DNA from: Vitis vinifera
Taxonomy: Eukaryota > Streptophyta > Magnoliopsida > Vitales > Vitaceae
DNA: 64,000 bases
Direction of reading: 5' to 3'
Assembly: GCF_030704535.1 (NCBI RefSeq)
Contig: NC_081820.1
Location: forward strand, 2,992,501 to 3,056,500
The translations under genes and the position numbers were made by a program. The notes beneath the pieces were generated by a model that searched no databases, had not been told where the DNA came from, and saw only the letters and a list, made by a program, of their open reading frames with translations. Of the stretch, positions 46,542-57,900 are shown one piece after another; within the stretch, counting starts at the first letter, position 1; every line of letters starts with the position of its first letter.

Positions 46542-47931
46542 TCAAACCTCTGAAGTATGTAAATTTTCTAGAAGAGCGGTGTGTTATCTTGTTTTTGTAA
46601 TGAACTAATTTGGTCAGTATGATCAGTCAAATACATGTTGAGTTATTGCCTATGTGATGGATCATAGATGGAAAATTCAAAATGAAGGCTCAATATTTTT
46701 TGTTATTTTATTTCTACCACTTGAAATTTTGTGATATTAAACCTCTCAAAGCCCCATTTGGCAACAGCAAATCCACTTGCATCAGCCAAGTCAAGTGATT
46801 CACCTAGAATTGCCTCTAATAGCGGTTTTAGGACTCCATTTGATGACATTGCAATTATTAAGCATGGATGGTGAGCAGTTAGGATCATTAGCAACCATTA
46901 GTCTGAAAGGGATTTCATGCATGATGTGTACAATGATGGACACTGACATACAAGATGCCGTGGTGTTGAAGATTGTGAACGGATCAGATGAAAGGGGATG
47001 TTGGTTCTCTTGTTGGAGGGTGTCACTCTGGTTGGATAGATATTCATCATAGGCTTCTTTCAAAGTGCTGTAGGAGGTCTCACATAAGGTAATTCTTTGA
47101 TTGCTGCAGTCTCTCATTGTTTTTTGGGATTTGAAAATGTAGTGTGATAGCTCATTCCTCTTCTGTGATCAACAGGAAGCTCAAGGTGTTGTTGTGAAAT
47201 ACTGGTTTAGCAATGCATCTGGCTCTCTAAGCTCCCACTCTCTAAAAATTTGGTTCAGCTGTGTGTGTGGCTCTCGAAGCAAGTGTCTCTAGAGTCTGCA
47301 TGAGCAATGGAGTATGCTGCTTTTAGCATGTAAAGAACAATCTTATGCAGGTAGGTGATGTTTTCTTTTGTACTTGCTTAGATATTTCAATGCTAATACT
47401 TAAAAATGATAGTAATTATCTTATTAAGGCTGCACCTTCTTAAACTTGTATGCTTTTTTTTGCACTGAGTTTTCTAGTGGTCTTGCAGCCATGCAGGATA
47501 CAATGATTTTTTCTTCTTTCTATATAATATGCAAATAACACATCTCAAATCATTGAAAAAAAAAGAAAAGATGTAAGAATTGAAGAAAAGCCTCCAAAAC
47601 AACGGCACTGGTAGAATAAAAATAGGTATTTGAAGGAGTTCTCACACTGTTAAGGTTTGATTTTTTTTTTTTTTTTTTCCTGTTCTTTTTTTTTTTTTTT
47701 TAAATTATTATCTCCTCATCAAATGTAAATATTTACAAATAATAATCACTAGAAATCTCATAACAAAGTTGAATGATCATGCCTAGACATATCAAATGAT
47801 GTCAAAGACCAAAAAAATTGTGAATTAAATTAGAAATGAAAATAGTAATGAATTTGAAATTACATATAACAGTATTAAAATCACAACTTAATTAAGTTCT
47901 AAAACAACTAGCATACAAGAGTGGACTCACA
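46542..47931. other. Intergenic region between USB1 and the ankyrin gene
   Basis: The region holds the USB1 3' UTR and the downstream side of the ankyrin gene (convergent genes). 47150-47480 is clearly duplicated at 51540-51845 (see findings). There are two long T runs near 47660-47700. No gene is supported. Confidence 0.5.
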
Positions 47932-50502
47932 TCAACTGATTCTGTTCACCATATCTGCAGCAAGTTTAGTAATCTTCTTCACATATTCTCTCACCCACTT
48001 GGCTACTAGACACACAGTTAAGGGCAAAATTGATGTCAAAACGATGAGGAAAATCTTTAAGTTATCTGGTGAAATGGTGATTATAGCTGTATTGTATGTG
48101 AAGAACATTGCAAGAAGGCAGATTTGAAGCTCAAAACGCATTGGGAATTTGCTGGTGAGGATGCTGATCATGTAAAGGGACACTGAAAAGCCTATAGAGT
48201 TGAAAAGCACAAAAATCCCGAATGAGATGATGCCTAAAGAGCTGAAAATGGACTGCCCTGCAAAGTGTGCTTTGTTTGTGGCAGTGCTGTTGCTTTGGTT
48301 TGTTCCGCTGTTGTCTTGCCAAACACCACCAGGAGGACTGAGGCCGACTTGGTAGGTTGCAGTTGCAACTAGCACAGCAATAACTAACAGTGCACTACGA
48401 GCTTCACCTGGAGAGTCTCGGCCCCTGTGAAATCTGAAGTAGTTCACCAAATTATTTGGTTGCATTGGACATGTCTCAACTGTTGTGGTGCTGTTTAGCC
48501 GAGCATGATTCTGAGTTCCAAAAGGAGGAAAGGCAATGTCTTGAGCTCTCTTAGCTCCTGCGCTGTGGAGTATCTCCTTGATTTCCCTATCACCTGCTTC
48601 ACTTGGAAATATCAGCAACACGTCAAGGGCGGTGAGACCAGAATTGTTCATCAGATTTACTTCAGTCACTCCTGAACCAGGTATAGTTGCATCACCAAGC
48701 AAGAATTCTATCACCTGCCAAGTTATTTCTGCGTTAGTCCATTCATTCATCTGTATAAAATGATAATGAAAAAAAAAAAACTTATATTACTATTTTTCCA
48801 TTTTCAGCATCTTTATTATGGTCATGCTTATCACCTTCATCCCTTAAACAACTCTTATTACTATTCTTCCTTTTACTACTAAACTATCAACTAAGGCTTG
48901 GACATATGTTCAACCCCACGTGCCACAGGGATTACTTCTAGCAACACCTGAACCAACAGTTCCTTTAATAGATGGATTGACCAAAAACCTCATAACTAAA
49001 CAATAAAACGCTCGTGAAAAACCACAATGCTGCTTATTAACAACTTTATATTGCAGAATAATTTTAGTTTTGTTCATTTATTGATGTGAAAAGATATTGA
49101 AACTAGGGTAGGGGCTCAAGTTCAAATATAACAATAAGAGCCTCATCCATAAGCTAAGTTTCTACACTACTCCTTTGGTGTTTGCTCAAATTCTAGATTC
49201 TTTTCTTTGCTGGGTGTTGTTGTGAGTAGCGTTCATATTGATGGGTCCATGGAGCAAGGCCAGAAACCTACACGCCCATGTTAATTGAGTTCGAAACAAC
49301 TGTATTTTCAGCTTAATTCTCTGATAAGTTGAAAAGAGTGTCACTGAGTTTAGGAAGCCTGGTTTCTTGGTCCTTCTCAGATTTGGCTGCTGAAAATCCA
49401 TTAGTTGATAAGCCAACTTGCTAAGGTCAAAGACTTCTCTTTTATTTTTATTTTCTTAAACTAAAGGGACTATCATCAATCCTGGATTATGCCTTCATTA
49501 ATTAATCAAAAGCCCTTTCTATATGGAATTACACTCTGTTTGCTGCAGTTTTAACTTCTAGCGCAACTCTTTTGCAAAGGCATCTCACCCTCAGCTATTG
49601 AAAGGAGCTTTTAGGTCTCAAACATTCTACTTAAAAAGACATCAGCCTTCAACCAAACATCCTATAAAGGCCCCCACTAAACATGTCTTTTAAGCACATG
49701 AAGTAGCATATGCATACCTTAGTATTGAAAATTAGAATACTGAATATCAAGTTACTTTGTAGGGTACCGCTATATTTTACAATCAGTTTCGCCAATTTGC
49801 TTCTAGAAATAGACACAGCTCATAAATGTTTGTAATTATAAGATTTATGTTGCATGTCAGTGACTGTGGATAAAGAAAGCTATCTGGTGAAGAATATACA
49901 ACATATTCCTACATTGAATGCTTGAACTTGCCTGGCGTTGCTTTCTCCAGGTTGCTAGGTGAAGGATTGTGTTGCCATGCTCATCCTTCATATTCAACAC
50001 ATCCTCCCTTCTCATCTCTCTCACCTTCTCCACCAAAACCCTAACTGCTTCATACTGGCTGTTCTTCACAGCAAGGTGCAAAGCAATCTCCTTTTGCACA
50101 GTCACATCTTCAATACACTCTTTACAAGCTGAGAGAATTACCCGAACAACATTGACCTTCCCTTTCATAGCTGCACAGTGAAGTGGAGTCTTTTCATCTC
50201 TTCCTTCTAGATGACAGTTTCCAATCAAATTTCAGTAGCTCCATCACAACCTCTTGGTGTCCATTGGCTGCTGCCATGTGGATGGGGCTGAATCCATCCT
50301 GATTCAATTCCTTGATGAAATCAGGTTTCAACCTTATCAGCTCCTTCACAAAATCAACATGTCCAGAAATAGAAGATATGTGTAAAGGGTTCTCTGCAGA
50401 AGCCAGTGCAGTAGTGTGGAGGATAAGTGGATTTTCTCTCAGAAGTTGGTGCAGGTCCTCAACATTTCCAGCTTGGGCAGCATCCAGCAACCTTCTGTCC
50501 AT
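47932..50502 (-). pseudogene. Ankyrin-repeat PGG membrane protein (ACD6/ITN1-like), frameshifted
   Basis: Two exons: 50502-49932 and 48714-47932. Exon 1 encodes ankyrin repeats (DRRLLDAAQAGNVEDLHQLL, NPLHISSISGHVDFVKELI, FSPIHMAAANGHQEVVMELL, KTPLHCAAMKGKVNVVRVIL, IALHLAVKNSQYEAVRVLVE, HGNTILHLATWRKQRQ). Exon 2 encodes the PGG domain (SALLVIAVLVATATYQVGLS, then PPGGVWQ) and three to four membrane spans. Related plant proteins sit in the plasma membrane or ER and act in defence and stress signalling. At about 50212-50218 the frame changes after FDWKL: homologues read KLCHLEGRD, which fits loss of two bases (TG) from a TGTG. Unless this is an assembly error, the copy yields only a short protein of about 103 residues. 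The intron has a GC-AG border (CAG|GCAAGT). Confidence 0.85.
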
Positions 50503-53500
50503 TCTGCTGGCAAAATCTAGATGCAGGTGAAAGGAACATGATCTTCTTAATTAGGTTGTTTATTACACAAGAAAAGATAGAAAGATACCAGGTCTAATAC
50601 ACCGAATCTCATCAAAACTTGGAGAGAACTATGTTCTTCAAATACTCATATAGGAATGCACCAAACCTCATAAAAACCCCACAGGACTATCTTCTTAGAT
50701 TACTTGCAAGGAAAAAATAGAAAAAATACTGACACTAAGACACTGAATCTTATCAGAATCCTTATCAGAACTCCACAATCAAGCTTGTTCAGACAAAGGG
50801 TATTTGGGCAAAGTCAAGTTTGGGGTATGTACACATAGATACCTTCCAAAAGTCAGCTTTGTTGCATCACTTTTGATATAGACAAATGAGTATAAATTTA
50901 TATTAAATGAAGTAAAGAATGGAAGAAGAGAGTTTTGGTGGAAGAAGGAAAGTGAGGTCAACTTGTTTGATTATTTTAACTTATCAGCAAACAGAGTCCT
51001 TCACATACAAATAAGCATGATTCAGGCATGTAAGTGCAAATTGATTATCATAAAAATCTGTTTAGGTGATAGCCAGGTATCGTATTGAGGGTTGAGCTAG
51101 ATTAATCCTTATTTTGAATTGCTTTATTTGGTATTCCTAGGCTGTCACTTCATGTTTTAGGTGTTTCAGAAGCTTGTTGTCTATTTATTTTTCTGGTGTG
51201 ATCCCGTAACCTATACAGTTCAAAGATTCAGATGCAAAAGGAATTATTGCAATGAATGTTCTTGAAGTTGATTTTATTATTCAAATTAAAAGTTCTTTTA
51301 ATAGTGGGAATGAAATATAACATATATATATATTTTGGTTTTTGAAAACATAAAAGAAAACAAAAAATTTACCCAGAAAATGTGTTTTATGATGTGTTCT
51401 TTTTAAAATACTTTTTATAAAGATTTCCTGAAAGTGGATCATTTTCTAGAACATGCCAATTTCTACAAAAATTGGACAAATTGTGGGTTGGGCATGGATG
51501 GAATTCATCCTATTATAGATTTGAAAATCTTGTTTGATGGCTCATTCCACTCTTGCAATCAACAGGAAACTCAAAGTTGTAGAATATTGGTTTGTGATGC
51601 ATCTGCCTCTCAAAACCCTACTCCTTGGAGATTGGTTCAGCAATGTTTGGCTTTCAAAGCAATGTCGAGTCTGCATGAACAATGAAGTGTAAAGGTTGTG
51701 GCCTTTAACATGCAGAGGATGCTCTTTTGCAGGTAGTTTGTGGTTTATTTATTTTATTTTTTAATTGTTTGGATATTTGAAAACTAATAACTTATTAGAT
51801 AATAGGAATTATCTTCTTGAACTGAGTTTTTCGGTGTTCTTGCAGGATATGAGAAAAAAAAAAAAAAAAACAGATAGAATAAAGTTCTCACACTGCTAAA
51901 GTTAGTCTAGATTTTCCTTTAAAATGATCAGCAAATCTGGTACATGGCTAAAAAATATGTCTGTCTTCAGTCTCACCAATTTGATATCTTCTCCATTCCA
52001 TGTTAGTTGAGCTCAAAACAACTAAATTTTGAGCTTTATTCCCAAATGGGTTGGCAAGAGAATCACTAAATTTAGGGGTTCTAGGCTGGTGTATTGGTCT
52101 AGGGGAGATATAGCAGCTCAAAATGAATAGTTTGATGGGCTAATTGGATAAGGTGAGACCATTAATTTTAGGGTTCTTTGATTAAAAGGGATGAAACCAT
52201 CCTCAATTTGTAAATTTAACCTTTCACTTTTTTCAGTCTAAAAAATGTCATCAATTTTTTCTTGTAAAAATAACATTCTTTTTTAAAATTTATATGTAAA
52301 TAATTGAAAATATTGAAGGGTATTTATGTTAAAAATAAATTATTTTTTTGGAGTTTATAAATGCATTCACCTAAATTCTCTTTGTATCCACTATCCACCC
52401 TCTTAATGAAATTTTATAAGACATAATGCCTATGGTGAAATCCCCAAAGTACCCAGTACAAAATTTCCCTCTCCTTCCTCTTCTAATTTCTCTATAATCT
52501 TAACTAAATTTCGCAAAAGAGTTGTGCTTCTCACCAATAAATAGTCAAATAATTATATCTAATCATGTTGCAAGTACACAGGTATTGTTTTTATAATTTC
52601 TTTTTATTTTTTTATTTTGCATTTTTGATCTCATTTTTTTGGATTGGGAGGAGTCGTGGATATTGTTCAAGAGTTCCAGCGTTGAACATTTTGTAATTGT
52701 TTAATCTTATACCTCTAGACACTCTTAAGGGTGTCCAGTCGTATACTTCTGGACATTCTTAAAGCTATACATAGAGGAAATGTCCAACATTAGGGGGACC
52801 GAACATAGCTGAGATGTCCACCACTGGAGGGTTGGACATCTTAGTTGTGTCTAGCCTTTCAAGACTGGACACTACGGGTTCCAAATTTTTTTTTGTCCTC
52901 AATTGAAATTGTAGTTTTTCACCATTTATCACAATTTCTCATTTCTAAATCACATCTATATTCTTCCTAATTGTTTTTCTCACTTTTGAACTTTAAGCAA
53001 GATGATTTGTGATTAGGGTTTATGGTTAAGAAAAAACAAAGGAAGTAGATGGATTTAGGAAGAGAATAACGAGAATGGTGTTTTGGTTATTTTTAAAATT
53101 GTAAGGTGGATGTATTAATAAGTTTTGAATTTTTAGGTGGATGTATAAATAGAGTGAATGTAAAGGGAGTTTAGGTGGATGCATTTATTCGCTTATTTTT
53201 TAAGTTCAAAAGTAGGAGGTCTGAGTTTAAATGCCATCTCTTAGCTGTTTTATAATCTGGTATTTCCTGCAATCGAAACTGGTGAATCCATACATGGAAA
53301 CCAGATATTTAATATTAGGTTACTTCGCATTGTAGTATCGGATTTTCTGATCGGTTCCGATTTACTTCTTGAATCGATATGGAAGTTATGCTTGGTTCTC
53401 TGAAAATTTGAGGTAAAGAAAGTAAGGAGGACAAAAAAAAAGTTATTTTTATATACTACTTTAATTAATTTTAATTATATTTGATTTAATTTTATATTTA

Positions 53501-54951
53501 ATTTAGAAATCCATTCTGTTTCAACCTTGTCATCTCCTTTGCAAATTCAACATGCCCTAAAACAGAAGCTACGTGGAGAGGAAGCTAGTGCAAGGGTGTG
53601 GAGGATAAGGGGATTTTCTCCTAGAGGTAGATGCAAGTCCATTCTGGAAAAATCAAGATTGAAGAACAGTACCTTTTTTAATAAGGGATTATTTAAACAA
53701 AGCACTAAAACTCATGGAAGCCTAGACGTTGACATGATTATTTATATAGGAGAAGATAGAAAAAAAGAAAAAGAAAAAAAAGGAATCTCAAAGGAGTTTG
53801 GGATCTTGTTTGGTAAATGTTTTAAAAAACGTTAACAAAAATTAGTTTTCTACCCTTAAAAATACAAAACAAGTTTTTAAATAATATGTTTTAATTATTT
53901 TTAATGAGATAGTTTTAAAAAATAATTATATAAATATGAAAAATGATTAAAAATAAAGTATTATATATAATAATTATTTTTTAAAGCATATTTAAAAATA
54001 TAAAAAAAGAATTAAAAATATTTTAAATTCTCCAACAAACTTTTGTTTTTTAAAACATTAGTTTTTAAAAATTATTTATCAGAACTGTTTTTTTAATTTT
54101 TTTCAACATGATTTTGGCAATTTAACACGCAAATGCTTACATGCCAAAAAATGATGAATTAGGTATAAGAAATCAAAATTGTCATAACATATAGTGTAGT
54201 CGCGTTTTTCACAAATTTGGGCGTCTACACATTTTAATTTTATACATTAGTGAAAAAAAATATCAGGCATCTTAGGAGGGTTGACGATTAATTCTTATTT
54301 AAATTTGCTTGAGTTGGTGGTGATAATCTATAAGCAGTCACTTCACAGCTAAGAGTTTTAAGCTATTTATTTTTACGATGCAAATAAATTATTGCGGTTA
54401 TATTCTTCAAGCGGAAATGACAAATGTTTCCTTTTGGTCTTTCTTTCTTTATTTATTTTTGAATTTGTTAAATTATTCTAAAAAATTATTTATTAAAAAC
54501 TGATTCTGAAACCGTTGTCTTAACAAACCCATCGATCCTTATACCCAGAAGGGCAAATATCAACCAAACCACATGATTAATGTGCCTTTACGCAGTATCT
54601 AAACAGTCTCTATCAACAAATGGAATCGAAGCTCCTTGTTTTCCTCATCCTACCACTGAACCAAAGGCATGGAAAAAGAGAAAAATCCCAATCCAAAATT
54701 ATTAAAAGCTTTTATGTTATTCCCACTTATTCCTTCTACCTCTGTTTCCCTCAAAAGGGGTCTATTTCAGTAGAATAGTCATTCAGAATCAAGTTGAACA
54801 AAGATTCAGCTTCCTCCAAAATCATAAGCTGGAGGAATATGATCCCCCTAGTGCCGGAGCATAACCTTATTCAATGGGATCAATTGTAAAAGGAATGGGT
54901 GATATTTGAGCTGTGGTAGATAAATAGGGTGTGAGAGATTATATATATTGC
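50503..54951. other. Gene-free stretch with remains of a tandem ankyrin-gene duplicate
   Basis: Apart from the duplicate remnants (51.5-53.7 kb) the stretch is AT-rich without supported genes. 52690-52880 has several 'gtcca/ggaca' motifs in both orientations. Around 53830-54120 is low-complexity A/T sequence. 54600-54951 should include the 3' UTR of the TMEM135-like gene. Confidence 0.45.
51540..53665 (-). pseudogene. Remnant of a second ankyrin-PGG gene copy
   Basis: Three blocks match the intact neighbour in the same order and orientation. 51540-51900 matches the downstream flank at 47160-47660 (shared 'aaatctg/gcaatgcatctg.ctct', 'tggttcagca', 'cttcttgaactgag'-type pieces). 51985-52115 matches intron sequence at 49270-49375 ('catgttaattgag', 'aaacaact', 'tcac.gagtttagg'). 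53545-53665 matches the start of exon 1 at 50355-50525 ('gtgtggaggataag.ggattttctc', 'atgcaagtcc'). The PGG exon and most ankyrin repeats are missing, so this is a non-functional relic of a tandem duplication. Confidence 0.7.
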
Positions 54952-57900
54952 TTACAGCCCAGGTATGGATTCAAGGTTGTACTTCTCTGAAGCTGAAGCT
55001 GGTGCTGGTGCTTGAGCTGGAGGTTCTTGGGCCTCTTGCAGTTTCGGTTTCTTCAGTGCGTCAAGAGTTTGTAGATACGTGTAGGAAGCAGTCCGGCTAG
55101 ATGGTGGGCCTGGGTTGCTGATTCTACTGGCGAGGAAGCGGCGAATCAATCCCCGGAGGAATGGGGCCATGGTATCCGGCTCGTGTTCTAAGTAGTACAT
55201 GATTCCTCCCATACACGCACAGAATAGTGGTACCTGTAACGGTCGTGAAGTCATCAAGTAAGACATTCTGTGGATGTGCTCGCGTATGTCTGTAAATTTT
55301 TTCATAGGAGTAATGACTGGATGAAGGGTTGTGTGAATGGAAGTCTTTTCTGTGGTGAAATCAAGGAATGGTTTTAAAGAAGTACAATGATAAGAAAAGG
55401 GTAATACCTCGGCGTTCTTGATATTTGGAAGTAGATGGCGATTCACTAATATGTACCATAGCGAATCTCCAGCTCGAGGGAGAACATATAAAGCAAGTTC
55501 ACTCCGTCTAGCTTTCTTCTCCAGCAGTACAGAGAGGGCGGAAGTTCCACCCGCAACCCAATACACAAGCTTGTGGTCTTTTGATGCCACTTTTCTATGC
55601 AAACATATGACCGCCTAGTAATTACCAAGAAGAGTTAATGAAAGCGATTGTGTGGGTTCTAGCAAGATGGAAGAAAAACTCACACAAACAGCTACCTGAA
55701 AGATTCCGACGAAAGCAGACAAGAATGTTGTTGAACGAACAGCACCCTTAATTGCGTGCCAACAGGTACGAGCAGGGGTATCCATAAACTGAAATGGCAT
55801 CATCATATGAAGAAAATCGGTTGGTGCCCATCTCCATGCAAAACTACAATTATTGTGCAAAATAGATATATATAATAAAGAATATTTCATATTCCTTGTA
55901 AGAGGGGCATTCCCCTTCCCGTTAAGGTGTAAAGACCACAATCAGCCCTTATTGCACAGGACTAGGATTTATAGGCGGCAGTTGGGCTCCAGCTATAACT
56001 CATAACAAGTGAAGTGGAAACGTTTTCTTTGCAGTAGCTCAGGCTCTTGTTATAAAACATAGCAAGTATTTACGTCAATAACGATAATAACTCCATCATT
56101 ACCAAAATGAACATTTTACATGCAACTAAAGCAACAAAAATTTGAATGCATCAAACTATAAGAACTTTGGGTGAGTGCTTTTGAGAAGCAAGAAAGCAAT
56201 TTATTTTCCTGTATGGACTTTGTTTTTTTGCAAGGGAGAAGTCGAACATGCTCAGAAGATTACCATAAGAAAAATAATTCATAGCAAAAGCAGAGAACTC
56301 CGTGTAGGATCAACTTTGATGCAACAGGAGTGACGGTGGCAGGCAGTGGTGACAGTGGAGATGGTGAAGAGGCAATAGCAGCAAGAAGTGGTGTTTAGGT
56401 GATGAAACTGTAAAAGGAAGCAGTGGTGGCAGAAGCTGGGGCAACAACAATGGTAGTGTTAACAAGGACAAGGTTTTAAACAGAGATTGTACCAGTCAGA
56501 GTAGCAGGGGGATCAAACCATTAGTAATCATTGTCATGGCTGTGCAGGTTAAGAGGAATTGAAAAGACTCTCGAGGATATTACGTATTCTATAATAAGGA
56601 CTAATATTTTTAGGATTAAATGAAGAGTTACAGTTATAATGTGATGAAGATAGTTACAAGGTGACAAATAAACAGAACAACAGTTATAAGGTGACAAATA
56701 AACAGAACAACACAAGTTTACCTTCTGTATTGAACTAATAAAGCATTTTGTGCTATAATCAGTAATATGAAAAAGTATTTTTGGCTGGTGGATTATTCTT
56801 CTGTTCTAGTGAAGCAGGTAAGGATGCTAAGTTCAATACGGTTTCTAAGAAAAATATAAATGGATGGTTTAAAAGCATTGCACACAATTCAGTTACATCT
56901 TCCAAGCAAAAGCACAAAACAGGAAATTTGAAATCAACAAAAACAACCTTTGGAGGAGGTACCTTTTGTAAGTGCAGAACAACAAATGGTACAAATGTCA
57001 AGGAGAAATAAAGCGGAAATGTTTTCCTGAATGTAGCTGATGCTGCGTTAGCATTGTGAGCTAAACACGAGTTTGTGTCAGGATGAATAATGGAACAAGG
57101 AATGATGGACGGAAACTCTTCCAATTTAACATTGTCAGACTCCCTTCTGTTTGATAAATATGCAGATAGTGACACAATATCCACTGGAGAACCTCTACAG
57201 GTATCCATTACAGCCTTGTATACAGGCTGTGCAACTGGCCCAGTCTTCTGAATAAAATCTTGATATGACTTGGGCAAGGTCTCAGGACGCATTATGAAGG
57301 CATACATAACCTGAAAAAGTATTCAACCAATGAAATATGACTAGAATGAAAAGTCAGTAACTGAGTTACTATTTTGATAGAAATGCAAAGATACAACAGA
57401 GAACTGAAGTCTCAATTCGTCAATCACATTGCATAGTTCATGATTTATTGCATGCAGTTAACCGGCATTGTAGCAACTAGGCAGAAATGAGCTTGGAAGA
57501 AGTATTTTACTTCTTAGACATATTAAATAACAGGAAAATAAGAGAAATCGGTTATCACAGGCCTTGAACACTCTCCAGATATATGATAAAATGGAGGATG
57601 GGCATTTGAGAGTGCCCTCGGTAATTAAGTATGATTCAGAAAAACCGGATTAAGTATGATTCAGAAAAAGCTATGAGTTAAGAGCTAGCATACAGCCAGA
57701 TTATGTGACCTTTGTGTTACCTGGGCACATGCCAAAGCAAAGAGTAAGGAATCTCCATGTCTCCAATGGCTTCCCCAGAGGTGAAACTTGTTCTTAGACT
57801 TTGCAGAATTGTAAGCACACTGATGAGGGGAGGAAAAAGGAAAAAGAAAAAGGAACCCTATTAGCATGACCAGCAAACCCCTAACTCTTGCGATTCAATT

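Noticed and set aside
55789..55850. Upstream extension of TMEM135-like exon 6 to an AG near 55850
   Set aside because: It would enter out of phase; the acceptor CATTTCAG directly before TTTATGG restores the frame after exon 5.
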